A stretch of DNA of 64,000 nucleotides from Eudorina sp. 2006-703-Eu-15 (GCA_003117195.1 BDSI01000060.1:527536-591535); one strand, 5' to 3'. Shown: positions 24,201 to 36,569, counted from the first letter of the stretch. Notes: generated from the letters alone by a model not told the origin. Program-made: numbers and translations.

Positions 24201-27200
24201 GGACCCATAGCCTTACGGCCTCTGCCCCCTTAACACATGCCACACACAGTTCATGCCTCTGCGTTACAATCTTTCTCCTATTACGCATCGAGGTTCCTCG
24301 TGTGATCTCAGCGTCGTCCTGGCCAAATGGTACACGGTATTGTCACGGTTGGCCGGCTGTCAAGGTCCAATCTTAGACACAGGTTTGGTCAGTGCGTTGG
24401 TCGCGTGGCTTGGTCACGGCGCGGGTGTCACCAGGTGTCGAACGCCCTGGCCCCGGGGGAGTTTCCGGTCTTATGGGAGCTGTGAGTCAGAGCAACCGCC
24501 GTGGCGGATGGGCGCAGCAGCAGCAACAGAAGGACGGCATGATGACGTTGATGTCGTACAAGTGAGCGCGGGATGCCGTACCTTGAGTGCGACTGCGCTG
24601 AAGACGTCGGTCACCTGCGGGAGTAAGCCAGGCCGTCGGGCAGGGAAATGGTTTGGATGCGGATGGCGAAGGAGGGGCAAAGCACTGGAAGCACCGGAGG
24701 AGTACAGCGAAGAGGGACCGGAGGAGTACAGCGAAGAGGGACCGGAGGAGTACAGCGAAGAGGGACCGGAGGAGTACAGCGAAGAGGGACCGGAGGAGTA
24801 CAGCGAAAAGGACCGGAGGAGTACAGCGAAGAGGGACCGGAGGAGTACAGCGAAGAGGGACCGGAGGAGTACAGCGAAGAGGGACCGGAGGAGTACAGCG
24901 AAGAGGGACCGGAGGAGTACAGCGAAGAGGGACCGGAGGAGTACAGCGAAGAGGGACCGGAGGAGTACAGCGAAGAGGGACCGGAGGAGTACAGCGAAGA
25001 GGGACCGGAGGAGTACAGCGAAGAGGGACCGGAGGAGTACAGCGAAGAGGGACCGGAGGAGTACAGCGAAGAGGGACCGGAGGAGTACAGCGAAGAGGGA
25101 CCGGAGGAGTACAGCGAAGAGGGACCGGAGGAGTACAGCGAAGAGGGAGGGGGGGGGCGGAGGAGTACAACGAAGAGGGACCGGAGGAGTACAGCGAAGA
25201 GGGACCGGAGGAGTACAGCGAAGAGGGACCGGAGGAGTACAGCGAAGAGGGACCGGAGGAGTACAGCGAAGAGGGACCGGAGGAGTACAGCGAAGAGGGA
25301 CCGGAGGAGTACAGCGAAGAGGGACAGGAGGAGTACAGCGAAGAGGGACCGGAGTACAGCGAAGAGGGACCGGAGGAGTACAGCGAAGAGGGACCGGAGG
25401 AGTACAGCGAAGAGGGACCGGAGGAGTACAGCGAATAGGGACAGTAGGGGTACAGCGAATAGGGACAGTAGGGGTACGGCGAATAGGGACAGTAGGGGTA
25501 CGGCGATGGAGGACGCAAGAATGCATACGCGGGCACACAAGGGTCGCACGCACCTGAACCTCGTCAAAGTAGAGTAGGGAGGCGATGGGGCCGCTGCCCG
25601 CCTCCCAGCCGCTCCGGGGGTCCCCCGGCCGGCCCCGGATGAAGCTGGCGGCCGCGCGGACCACACCCTGGGGCCGGGTGAGGAGGCGCGGAGGGGCGGG
25701 TACAGAGCATCGGGCAGGAAGGCAGGAAGGGTGGGGACTTTAAAAAGGCCAGCCGAGGGTACGGAGAGCTGGCCAGCAGCAGCACAGGCGCGCGCACACG
25801 CCAATGAATCGCGGCCCAGTTTTGGTGAACACACCAGCGGCTCGTCTGTGTCCTGAAGCACCCCATCCACCCCCTGGCCCACCTGCGCGTTCGCGGCCGC
25901 CAACGTCCTCGGGTCGTGCCTCCCCAGCCGGGCTAACCTGCGGGGGGCAGCCCCCCAAGGAGGGAGGGCGGGCGGGCGGGGCTGGCTAACCGGCTGCTGG
26001 TGGAAATGAGGACACGCAAACTGGGAACCTGCGGGAGGTGTATTCGCATTGGGGGTGCAGGACTGAGGGTGCACGGGGTGCGTTTAGAGTGCTCAACCCG
26101 ACCCATGTTACAAAGTAAGTCTGTTTCTAAGAGAAACCATGCTGCCTCGTGTAACTCGCGAACCGACTCAACCCGCCCCCCTCCATACATCCACCTCACC
26201 TCATGTGCCTCCGGACCGCCAACATGGCCGCCTTGGCCTCCTTCTGCCGCTGCACCTCAGGGTCCTGGCGGGGGTCCCAGTGCCGGAACACGCCCTGCAG
26301 GTGCTCCGGAACTGGCAGCTCGTCCCCGGCACCTGCCGTACCACTGCCCCCACCGCTGCCGCCGGCGGCTGACGGGTAAAACGCGGCCTCGCCCTCCAAC
26401 TCCTCCTCCTCCTCGTCCTGGTCCTCGCTCTCAATAGCCGTGCTGACATGCGAGCCCTGCGGCCCAGCTCGCGCGTGTGCCGGCGCCTGGGGCTGCGCTG
26501 CCTGGGGCCCCGCTTGCGGACCGAGCTGTCGCTCCTGATATTGCTGTTGGTGCTGCTCCTGCTGCTGTTGGCGGTGCAGGTGGTGAAGGCGCTCGCGCTC
26601 TTCCCGCTGCCGCCAGCGCTCCTTGTCAAGATGGTGGAGCCGGCTGTGGACCTGCCCGGCGAGGGCGGGGCGGGAGGCGGGTTTGGCAGCGGTGGATGGG
26701 ATTCAGCAGCACCGGCAATCGGGAGGGCGCGCGCGCGCGCGTTCACAGTGTGCACGAGGAGTCAGCAGCGGGGAAACCCACACGTGTGTATGTTTTGCGA
26801 AGAAACCCGCCCAACTCAAACCAGTCACCGCACGTGTGGGGTACCTATGTATGCATGTTTGTGTATTCGCCGGTGGTTTGGTGTGAGCCACCAGCACCTT
26901 CGCGGCGATGCGGCGCAGGCCGGGGGTCCAGGGTTTGTGCTTCGGAGCGCCATGCGCCCTGACGGGCCACGCACTGATGGGCCGCGCCCGCACGTGTGTG
27001 GAGTGCATCTGTGTGGAGGGCTATCGTGTGCACCGATCCTGGAGCTGCACCACGGGATGTCACTGGGGGGCATCTGCCTAGCTGGGCCTTGTTCTGATGG
27101 CGGGGCATATGGTAAGACAGGGGGCCGCACCTCCAGCATGGCGGCGTTGAAGTGCATCCAGCGGCTGGCGGGCAGCTGGGCGGTCTCCGCCAGCACCTAC

Positions 27201-29352
27201 GTGTGCGGAGAGGCGGAAGGGGACGGGGGAGGGGAGGAGCGCCCTTGGGGCTGGGCGGGGTCCATACTTATCACGGCCTGTGACGGCGAGCGACGCAGCC
27301 CCCGGTCCCTGCCGATTCCCCGGATGGGGTCGGGTCGGTGAAGCCATATCATCCTTGCCCATCGGCCCAGTCACGCCTGACTCGGCCCCCGTGCGTTTCT
27401 CCGCGTCATCCCTCGTCGCCCCGCGGGATGGGGTCGGCGCAGCCCAACCTCTTCCCAATCTCTCCTCCCACGCTCCCTCCCCGCCCGACCCTACCCACCC
27501 CCTCCACCCCACCTGGTAGAACATCGCCACCAACATGGACTTGCCGCTGCCCACGCTGCCCCACACGTAGATACCTGCGGCGGCGAGGAACGTGTGTGTA
27601 TTGGGGGGGACGGAAGACGGCGGATATCCACCGGAGGCGGCCGGCGGAGGGACCCAGCGGAGCCGGAGGGTTTCGTTGGGGTAGTCGTTGGGTTAGTTGT
27701 ACGGCAGGCCGATGGCCTCCTGGCTGTCAATGCAGGGGAGACGGGAAGCTCCCCACGTGTGATGACTCCAGGGGTACTGTTGAGGGGCCGACCCGGGGAT
27801 CTAAGGTCCGTAACTGGCAGCCAGCAACAGCAACCCAGGACGGTGAACGCCCTTGCACCAGCTTACCCTTGGGCGGCTCCGGCGCCGCCGGCGGCGGACC
27901 CATCTCCCGGTCCAGACGCTCCTCCCGCCGCACCGCCGCGCGCCGTGCGCGGGCAAGCGGCGTGTCGCCGCCCGCGCCCACCGCACCGCCGCCGCCGCCC
28001 CTGCCCCCACCCGCCATGCTCCCCGGCATCGCTGACTGGATCGCCGAGCGGAACCATGAGCCCACGCCGGCCAGTACGGAGCTTCCAGATCCAGATCCAG
28101 ATCCCGACGTGGACGTCATGGCGGCGGCGGCGGAAGGTCCCGGGGCCGCAGCCGCGGACCCGGTCCCCGGCCCGGCCCGCCGCCTCGCCTCCTCCGCCGC
28201 CGCCTCGACTGCGGCCTCCTCCGCCAAAAGCTCCTGCAGCCGCCTCAGCCGCCGAGCCTGGGGTTGGGGGCCCCACCCACGTGCGGTGGGGTGTGACAGT
28301 TAAGCGATGGATTGACACGAAGTAGCGCCGTGGGCGGACTCGCCTGCCATGGACCACTCCCAGCCCCACTCCCACTCCCAAGGGATACGTCGTGATGTCG
28401 TACCACTAAAGAAACCCTCCCCTCGGGACCCGCGCATACGTGATTCGGGCTGCCTGTCTCGCGGCTCATGTTCGTTCCCTTAACCCTACACATACGGAAC
28501 CGTAAATCGCAGGTTTTGGTAAGTATCCGGGCCTGGGCGGTTCTGGGTGGGTTTCTCATTAAGCACACGGACCTTCCCCCGCCCCAACCCGAACCTCCCC
28601 TGAGATGGCCCAGGTCGCACACCTCGTGCTCCGCGACAGCCCGGTGGTACTCGTCCATACGGGCCTTATACGCACAGATGTCGTCGTACAGTCGCGCGAG
28701 CTGCTGCACAAGCGCAAGCTGCGGGCCAGTCGGTCCCGGGGGGGTATATGGGCCCGGGGATCAGAGGATGGTGCAGGGGGTTATAAGAAATTGGTAGACA
28801 TTTCAAACTGCGCTGCTGCCAGAGCGACGGTTCGACGGTCCAGGGGGATGCTTTGAGGGTGACTGGTCGCTTGGGCCCCAGTGGACATGACGGGCTGTCA
28901 GCGCGTTAGCTCGGTCAAACACGCACGATTAGGGTTTCAATTAGGTTGCTAATGCTGGGGGCGGAGGTGGGAGGGAGGTGGGAGGTGGGAGTCGATCCGA
29001 CAAAAGCAACCAGTTTCTAGCGATTGTGGCCCCGGTAACGCACCTGCTGGTCATCCTTCTGCAGGCTGCCATCCCGCAACAGATCCGAGTAACGCTGCAG
29101 AACGGGGTTGGAGCTACTGGTGCGGTCAACACCGCTGCCCCAGTCGCTGCGGGCTGCCGGGCCGGCGGGGTCGGGTGCCGAGGATGCCGCGAAGGAGTGG
29201 GACCAGATGGGGGAAGGAGCTGTCGCGGTGGGGGCACTGGCGTGCGTGACCGCGGCGCCGCTGGGCAAGCCGGCAGCGGACAAGGCGGGAAAAAGCGGGG
29301 TTTGAGGGCGCTGACCCACCACCCGCAAGAGCAGACGGCGAGTGTTCTGCAT
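21259..29352 (-). CDS. AFG1: AFG1/LACE1-type AAA+ ATPase, probably organellar
   Basis: Fourteen phase-consistent exons: 29044-29352, 28623-28718, 27867-28257, 27513-27574, 27131-27196, 26200-26651, 25883-25937, 25554-25667, 24582-24614, 23942-24060, 23321-23663, 22635-22805, 21864-22032 and 21259-21461. They predict about 860 residues. Walker A is YVWGSVGSGKS (about 268-278), Walker B is LLYFDEVQVTDVF, sensor-like TSNRAPLEL follows, then FHTVFIEGIPAMSMQ and RRFITLVDELYNARCVLVAS, which are family signatures. The Arg-rich N-terminus (MQNTRRLLLRVVGQRP) suits organelle import. Known AFG1 proteins are about 480-510 residues and act in mitochondrial inner-membrane protein quality control. The extra length here is low-complexity sequence: Ala/Gly-rich in exon 3, Gln- and Glu-rich in exon 6, Ala/Ser-rich in exon 11. 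The last intron runs through a CCACCC minisatellite, so that junction is the least sure. A head-to-head start is shared with the HAD gene. Confidence 0.9.
21557..21610 (+). repeat. Dispersed 50 bp repeat, copy 4, with ACT tail
   Basis: The copy contains GGGCCCGTTGGAACACCGGG, then CCGGGACTCAAGCCCACC, then TTGTAATGGTTAC, and runs into an (ACT)n tract. It lies in the last intron of the AFG1-type gene. The simple-repeat tail is reminiscent of retroposon 3' ends. Confidence 0.7.
21787..21863. repeat. CCACCC-type minisatellite in the AFG1 last intron
   Basis: Imperfect units of CACCCACCCTCCACC run up to the exon 13 donor. Several GTGGGT strings here could act as donors, which blurs the exon end. 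A similar CAGCCACCCGCC tract occurs at about 22537-22590 in the preceding intron. Confidence 0.8.
24691..25507. repeat. 24 bp minisatellite (about 33 copies) in an AFG1 intron
   Basis: The unit is 24 bp, containing GAGGAGTACAGCGAAGAGGG. It is nearly perfect from about 24691 to 25435 and decays to GTA-GGGGTACAGCGAATAGGG forms up to 25507. Small indels of multiples of three and one G-run insertion (near 25150) are visible. The array fills the intron between the exon ending in the Walker B stretch and the 33 nt exon VTDVFSAVALK. The unit is 8 codons long without stops, so all frames stay open, but on both strands this is intronic. Confidence 0.95.
28783..28827 (+). repeat. 45 bp repeat shared with a DRC1 intron, copy 1
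   Basis: The copy contains AGAAATTGGTAGACAT and CTGCTGCCAGAGCGA in the first half of an AFG1 intron. The same two blocks at the same spacing occur at 38983-39030. Confidence 0.7.
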
Positions 29353-29812
29353 GATAACACGTAGATTAACGGGGCACTTTACACCCCGTTGCCGCGCCGG
29401 AGTTGCATAATTGGTCAGGCGTATATTTCAATGCTTGCACTGCATCGGTGAATAGAACCGAGGCGCAGATAAGCTACTATGGACGGTGTAAATATTTCCT
29501 GTTGAGAAGACGTCCCTGATCAGTAAGATTGCGCTGTCATTTCCACGCCGGTCCAGTTTCTGGTCGTTGTACGTCGGGGAGTCCGCGCTGGCATGAGGGC
29601 AACCATGCAGGCCACAACACCACATCTCACGTCGGGAAGGTACGCAGTGGGTCCAGTGTTTTATGTTACTACTCACTGGTCGCTGCTTTCTCTCACAGCG
29701 CCAGACGAAGCCCAACTAGGGCTGAAGAATATCTCACAGACGTTTTGTTAACACCGAAGTTTAAACTTCGCCCTTCATTCGTCCAAGTGTTCTCAGCACC
29801 TGCAAATCAGCC
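29353..29812. promoter_or_regulatory. Divergent intergenic promoter region, AFG1 (-) / HAD hydrolase (+)
   Basis: 460 bp separate the two start codons. There is no clear TATA box. The sequence is less GC-rich than the flanks. Shared regulation of two organelle-targeted proteins is possible but inferred only from arrangement. Confidence 0.5.
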
Positions 29813-32800
29813 ATGCAGCATCAATTATCGGGCAGAGGCCTGGAGCGCCAGTTGCCGTTGAGTGGTTCTCGAGGACTCAGGCGAGGACTAGGCGGACAGG
29901 TCCGACGTGCGCCATTTCCCGTTGTGCGGGCTAGCCATGGAAGCTTTCCAGAAGAACAGGAAGCCGAGAGCGAGGCATCGACTTCCTACTCATCTGCCGC
30001 ACGACGTGCATATGCGCGCATCGTGACCCCTCAACGCGTTGGAGCGGAATACGGGGAGGTGAGCTTCCCGCACCATCATTGATGGAAAGGCAGTACTCTG
30101 GCCCGCGGCGCAAAGCTCCAGGAGTTGCCAGGTCATGGAGTCGATGCGAAGGGTCGCGCGGTCAGCGCTGCAGCAACCTAGAAGTTTGAAGCCATCCGCA
30201 CTGCCTGTCTGCAAGGTAGACCAGTGGCTGTCGTGCGATTTAGCTTGGAAAGCGCCCGAGCTCCGCACTGGGCGGCCACGCACCCTGGTAAACACCGAGC
30301 GGATCTCAAGGCATACAGACCGTGCTGCGTGGACTGTATTCCAGTCGGGTGCGCGACTGCGTGTGTTGGCATACACACGTTGCTTCATGGCGGGTCCGCG
30401 CTAGCGTCTTCGGGCGATCGATTGGATCAGCGCTTCGGCCCTTCCCCGCGTAATCCATCCTTGGATATGGGTTAGTCGAGAGCAAACGACGGCTCCCGAC
30501 TGCGGCCGCCGCTGCATCAAACACCCACCACCAGCCTCTGGCCCTGCTAATCCGCACTCACTCCCCGCACGCACCATGTACGGCCCTGACCCCAGGGCTT
30601 CCTCCAATTCCGCCCCGGCGGCGAGCCTCGCCGCTTGGACGTGGCAGCTCTCAATGAGCAGTACAAGCCCGGCGGCGCGATCCGGATGCGCTTCCAGCTG
30701 CGGCCCGACGAGGCGTACGGCACTGTGTTTGACTTTGACTCGGTCGTGGCCGACACGGCGGGCGCGTACCGGCGGGCCTGGGGCCGCGTTGCGGAGGCGC
30801 GGAAGCTGCCGCTGCATCCCCTTGCGAGGCTCAGCATGCATAACACGGCTCCGGAGCGGATCATCATGGATGTGAGTGCCGTACGTCTGCCGTAACCGTG
30901 TGTATACTGTCTCCTCTTGCCTGCCTCCATACAGCTTGCTCAGTATCTTGCCAGCGGACCCACTGCCCTCAACTCCGCGCTGCCCGCCATGACCGGTTGG
31001 TACGCTATGTATCTTGCCACGTGTCAGTGCCTTGCCATGCTTCAGAAGCCTTCATCGAAGGCTCCAGAAGCCTTCATCAAAGCAAATGGAATCCATGAAG
31101 AATGATCGCACTGACTCCACGCACTGGCTCCACACTCATTCCAAATCCTCGCCACCCGCCAGCCGGGGCGTAATACCAAGCGCCGGTCTGCTTGCCCGCT
31201 AACCTTTAACGCGCGGGGGGGGGTTCGGTGCAAGCACTGGCTGCCTGCGTGCATCCCTCAGGTCAGCCCTCAGCCATTGTGAGGGCTTTATGTGCTGAAC
31301 CCAAACCCCTAACTGATATTTAGCAGCCATGCTGCGATGTGCCTACAGCTCAATGCTGCGATCTCAATGCTGCGATCTGCCTACAGCCTCAACAACTCTT
31401 CTGCGGGTCTCATGTCTTAACTACTTCCGGGCCTCTCTTCTGCCGCTACGGCCGGTTCCTGCTCGTCCGCAGGTGCTCGGTTGGACGAGCAGCATGCGTG
31501 AGGCCCGCGCCCTGGCCTTCGAGCTGGCGGAGGCCTACGTCGCGGAGCTGCAGGGCCTGGGGGAGGCGGGCAAGCCGGGGGCGGAGCCGCAGCCGGGGGT
31601 GCGCGACTGGCTCAACGCGCTCACGAGCTTCAACGTGCCGGTGGCGCTGGTGTCGGCCCTGGACCGGGCCACGGTGCGGCGCGCCCTGGAGCGGATGCAC
31701 CTGCATGACCACTTCCAAGTGCTGGTGAGTGGCGGGTTCGGGTCCGGGTTGCGGATGGGGCGGTCGCTGAGTGCTGGTGAGTGGCGGGTTTAAGGAATGC
31801 GCGGCATTAGAATTAATTCCATAGTTACTGATGGGGGGCGCGGTGAGTGCTGAGTGGTGGCGGGTCCGGTTGTTGAGCGAGGGGCGCGGTGAATGGCGGG
31901 GTGCGTTGGTTGATGGGGCGGGCTCGGTGAGGCGAGTTGGTGGGCGATGTGGGTCGGATACCTCGTGGGCGGATTTGCGGGAAAGGGCAAGTTGCTCGGA
32001 TAACTGCTGCCAACGGGTTTCGCGGTCTTTCATACAGTCATTAGGGGTTGTCATTTTGTCCTGTACTTGCCGAAGAAATCCCGCCGACCCGAGCCAGCCA
32101 GTTGCAGTATACATTGCCATCATCACCACCACGCAACGAAACAGCAGAGGGACAAGGGAGCTGCGTGGCACCGTAGCCGTGTGTGCCATGGGGCACTGAC
32201 AGCCGTGAGCCAGGAAACCGGTGATAACCCGTGTGTTTAACGAGAAGCCTACCCAGAACCCGTGTGTGTAGGCGAACTGAGCCAACAACCCGTGGCTGTG
32301 TTTAACGAGAACCCACGTGCGCGATGTTGGCGCCGCAGGTGACCGCCGAGGACGAGCTGGAGTCCACGGCGCAGCGCTACCTGTCGGCCTCCCTGCAGAT
32401 GCAGCGGCCGCCCAACATGTGCGCCGTGTTTGGGGCGACCCCGGAGGCGGTGACGGCGGCGCACAACTGCACCATGAAGGTAGGGCAGCCAGGGCACGGC
32501 GCAAAGCGGGGATGACGACGTTAAATAAGCAAACCCCGATCGAACCCGGGCACACCGAGCATGCGTTGACGAGGTGGTGTACTACTACGTGGCGTAGTAC
32601 CTGCCGGGACAGAGCAGGACAAGAGGCTGAAAGGGGGGTCCTTGGGCACTGGTCGGCGAGTGGATTGCAGGCAGGGAAGGCCCTTGCCTCAAAGCCGAAA
32701 CCCCCGTCTTAGAAGACGTGTCGGTACCCGACGTTGTAGAAAGGCCTGTGCGGCTCGGCGGTTCGACCTCATCAGCCAGTGTCTGAGGCTGAAAATATGT

Positions 32801-33108
32801 AAGTATTCCCGTCACCACGGGAAGTGCAGCAATACGGAGCGCGTCGGTTTCCTTGCTCTTCCAACGCGCTGGCTTGTCTGTACGACTGTTTGTACGGCTC
32901 GCAGGCTGTGGCGGTGGCCGTGTCCCCGGACTACCCCGCCTACAAGCTGCGATCCGCGGACGTGACGGTGGCCTCCCTGGACCAGCTCACCGTCTACAAC
33001 CTGCGGCGGCTGTTCGCCAATGCCGGGGACGAGTTCATGGACCTGCGCAAGCAGCGCAGCGACGACAAGCCGCGGAACAAACGCCGCGTCGCCAACGCCA
33101 TGCTCTGA
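29813..33108 (+). CDS. HAD-superfamily hydrolase with plastid-type leader (riboflavin-pathway phosphatase-like)
   Basis: Five phase-0 exons: 29813-30058, 30596-30871, 31473-31724, 32339-32479 and 32905-33108. They predict 372 residues. Exon 1 encodes an Arg/Ser-rich leader (MQHQLSGRGLERQLPLSGSR) fitting a transit peptide. HAD motif I is VFDFDSVVADT (nucleophile about Asp128) and motif II lies in VALVSALDRATVRRAL. The C-terminal half (CAVFGATPEAVTAAHNCTMK, then VASLDQLTVYNLRRLF) resembles the plant chloroplast HAD proteins of the PyrP2 type, which dephosphorylate the pyrimidine intermediate of riboflavin synthesis. That assignment is from memory and tentative. The Gly-Lys-Pro-Asp loop expected after motif II is replaced by TAEDELESTAQR. 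A TGTAA at 33961 is a possible poly(A) signal. Confidence 0.8.
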
Positions 33109-36100
33109 ACAGCGAGGCAGATCGAGGGTGTGGCGCCGAGTGGATCGGCATCGAGTGGCGTGGCGTGGAGCGCAACTGAGTGGAGCGGACAGCAGCAGCG
33201 GACTGGGGATTTATCCATGCTCATTGTCGGTCGTTGCGGCCGCCGATGAAGGGGGTCTGGGGCGGGTTGTGGGGCCCAGCGTCGACAGGCCCAAAGGACG
33301 GGCCCGGCAGCTTGGTGTGGGAAGGCCCTCGGGGGCACCGCCGCACGCTGACTGCGGAGCTGCGTCGAGACGGGAGAGATGGAGGCAAGTGCGGAGAGGG
33401 CTCGAGGGCCGCCGGGGAGGCGGAGAGTTGGCGAGTGCACGGAAGGAGATGCGGCATGCGGGCGTGTACGAATCCGGTTGACATGACACGGATATGACTT
33501 AGAGGAGAGGACCGTCGCGTGTGCCCGGGCGGCTGGTCGGTTACGGTGTTCGGAACGGCACCAGTTACAGGGCCCAGGACCCCCCAGGGAGGCACCCCCC
33601 AGTGGGATCAGCTCTAGAGCGTTCCACGGGAACCATCTTGGGCCCGACCAGCGCGGCCAAACGGGCCAGGCCATGGCACCACCCAGCGCCGCTGCTGGTG
33701 CTGGCGCTGCGACGGCTGCTCCAGGTACCGAGGTCGAGAGCTTGGTGAGCACGCCCTTGAAATTATTCGTACACGAGCTGTACGAACTGGACGAGCGAAA
33801 GTTTTGCACGCGCATGTGTTGCTGCTTTGCGCGGCCATCGCGCCCGGCCACTGGTGTGTGTTTGGGGGTTTTCCATCCACGGAGCGGCCATCAGCGGTGA
33901 GGTGAGCGGGACCTGCGGAGTGGGAGTGCGGGAGCGGAGTCGTCGCGTTAGGCTTGGGCATGTAACAATCGTTCGCTGCGGGGGGAAGAGTGATTGGGAG
34001 AGGGCCAAGCGGGCACCGGGGCACAGGTGTCGAACGGTGGGAGGCGAGAGGAAGGCGCAGGTCTCGGTGGCTGGTCTTCCTTGCGGCGCGGCATGGGGGT
34101 TTGAAGGCCGCAGGCTAGCCATGCGCTTCCCAGCCGGGTTGGGGAAGTCCTTGGTTCCTATATAAGGTCGCAAAGAGGGCATGCGAAATATCGATTTTAG
34201 GCGGTTGTTATGAGCACGTATGTAGGTATGTATGTATGTCAGGCACGGCTGAAAATATCGTTCTAAGGTCTATTCGCGGTGCCGTACACTGCGGTGTGGC
34301 GGCAGCAGCGATTGCGTGCGCGGCGTCAGAATCAGCCGGCGGTGGAGCCCTTGACTGGTTGGTTTTGGTTAACGGTAGCTGTGGTGGTGGTGCAGCTGTG
34401 CTGTTGTTGATGGCCCTGTGGTGATGGTGTGATGATGTTGGCGAATCTCACGGCCAGCGGTCTATACGAAGTTATTCCCCTTTACAAGGTGGTCGGTATA
34501 GGCGGCAGGGCTCTCCGCGGTGCACGGCGGCGGCGCTGAGGACTGCGTTGGGTGCGATTGGACGCACAAGGCGATCCCACCGGGGGCCTTTGCTCGGCTG
34601 TGTGGGCATGGCGAGATGCCAGTCGCACGCGCTTGGTTTTGCGGGTGGCACGGGTGAAGGCGGCGTGCGGCATACAGAGGTTGCGCGCTTACTGCCGGCT
34701 CCGCACATGTCGGCCCTCCCCAAACCTCGACACTCTCGAACAAAAGGAGCGCGGCGGCCTGGGCTCCTGCTCGTGAGGCACGACTTGAACGTCTTTGCTC
34801 CTGGAACCAGGGTCATGAGCAGACATGAAACATCCCAGACATGTACGATAACGTTTTGGCGGTTATCCATGTGGACGGACTCCGTGTACCATTAACTCGT
34901 TTTCTGTTTCGTTTCAGGGCGATGCAAACGCATACGGAATGCGTACGGGCTCGTGCCGCGCATTGTTTTTGTGCCGCCGCGGCAACGGCGGTGAGGGTGC
35001 AAGCAGCGGCTGCAGGGTATACGGTTGCCGCATATCATACCTCTTCACGGCAGCAATTTCGACTCTCCGTGTCGGTGGCGCTTCACAGCGCGACTGCTGG
35101 CAAGTCGCTCTCACGGAGGGGGGCATCGCGCGCCTGTGCTGCACCCGTTTGGATTTTTTATCCTGGATCCGGATCTGGATCTCTGTGCGGCTCGTGCCGT
35201 GTCGTGATGTGGGCTGTTGTGGTCACATGCTGTGGAGCGGACTTCCCTCAGGGGGATGAGCGGGTCAAGGCCCGAGGACCAGGAATCGCGGTACGGCTGT
35301 GGTTTGCCAAAGACAAGAGGAAGATGGTGCTCAGGCTACCTTGCTGGTGGTGAAGGCATGGAGGATTCCACCTGCATCTCGCGAGCAGAGAAGTGCACTG
35401 TGTGGCACAGGACGCGCACCTGCCGCCCCGGGCCACGCTTGGGAAGAGGTGGCGCGCGTTGACCGCCGTTGTTGACCGCAAGCATGGGGGTTGGCATCCT
35501 CGTGGCGGCCGAGTCCTCCGCGCGCCTCACACTACCTCACCTTAGTTGTGAGATCATTGCCTGAGCTGCGCAGGCGCGATATACCCCCGGGCAAACCCCA
35601 GGGTACGTTGCAGGAGCGGACGGCGAGGAGCGCCATGCCCGACGCCCACGCCCTCGCACGCAGCCCCCTCGTAAGGTATCCTGACACAAATGCCCCTGCC
35701 CCGTGATTCCGAAGGCTTGACCCAGGCGATCAATTTCAAAGTCTGATGCAGTCCTTCAAACGATTGGGGCGGAGCTGAAAAGCAGGTCCTATGAAAGATG
35801 CAGTTACAACGGGCTCCCAAAAGCTGGCGGGCCGAGGGCCTTGTGCACGACTTGCACGAAGCGACAACACACGGCCCTGCACGTACCCTCTGCCTCTAGG
35901 CCACAAATGGCCACACCACCCGTCCGGCAGTCGGTCACCAGCCGCCGAACATCCTCTCATACCCCGTAACTGCGATATAAGCACGAGACCTGACCCGTCG
36001 GTCCGTCACAGTGGACAAGCGGCCCCATCACACGCGGTCTGGGAATGGACAAGGCCACACGACAACACCCCAGCTCCGCAGTCGCAGTCATCACGGTTGG

Positions 36101-36569
36101 TCATTTGGAGGCTGTGCACGCGTACAGCCTCCTGTCGCTCGCCCTATCCCTGAGGCCATCACGATTGAGTTCTCCTTGCTTGGATTTCCTGCTGCTGCCA
36201 TGGATTTCCTGCTGCTGCCACCACCCCAGAGCTGGGGTCGGTACAGCAGCGCCGCGCCCCGACCGACTGCCGCCAGCTGAACTCCACCTAGCCCCTCTGG
36301 CCGCCATCCACCGCGGCAGGTATAGGCTGCCGCGGCACCCGTGCCCTGCCCGTCCCTGCCTGCCCATCCGTACACGCCAAGCCCAAGGCACAGCAGACAC
36401 CATAGCTTCGCGCTGTACACGACGTGTGCAGCGGCACACACACACACAGCAGCCGCGCGGGCAGTTTCGGATGGACGCGTCTCTCTCGCCCAAACCTCCC
36501 ACCCATCCAGTCATCACCCCGGCTCGCATCCGGGGGCCCGCGTCGGGTGAGGGCGACTCTCTGCGACCC
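33109..36569. other. Convergent intergenic region, HAD hydrolase / DRC1
   Basis: 3.4 kb with open frames but no family resemblance, no splice-supported chain and no RNA gene seen. It contains a forward TGTAA (33961-33965), a reverse TGTAA (35804-35808) and a duplicated 19 bp stretch, TGGATTTCCTGCTGCTGCC, near 36180-36220. Long 3' UTRs of both genes may occupy part of it. Confidence 0.5.

Noticed and set aside
24253..25577. Long + strand frames encoding EEYSEEGP, RRSTAKRD or GGVQRRGT repeats
   Set aside because: They are three readings of the same 24 bp minisatellite inside an AFG1 intron. A 24 bp stop-free unit keeps all frames open, with no other coding evidence.
24471..26074. Long - strand frames encoding LRCTPPVP, LFAVLLRS or YSSGPSSL repeats
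   Set aside because: Antisense readings of the minisatellite that also read through three true AFG1 exons in the wrong frame.
30935..30995. Possible extra exon (LAQYLASGPTALNSALPAM) in HAD intron 2
   Set aside because: It has an acceptor, but its end phase does not fit the next exon, and skipping it joins IIMD to VLGWT as expected for the family.
32530..32620. tRNA-like T-arm (reverse strand GGGTTCGATCGGGG) in HAD intron 4
   Set aside because: No A-box, acceptor stem or anticodon arm could be folded around it. At most it is a decayed tRNA-derived fragment.
33673..33900. Frame with TPLKLFVHELYELDERKFCT after the HAD gene
   Set aside because: Short, isolated, and without family resemblance or supporting exons.
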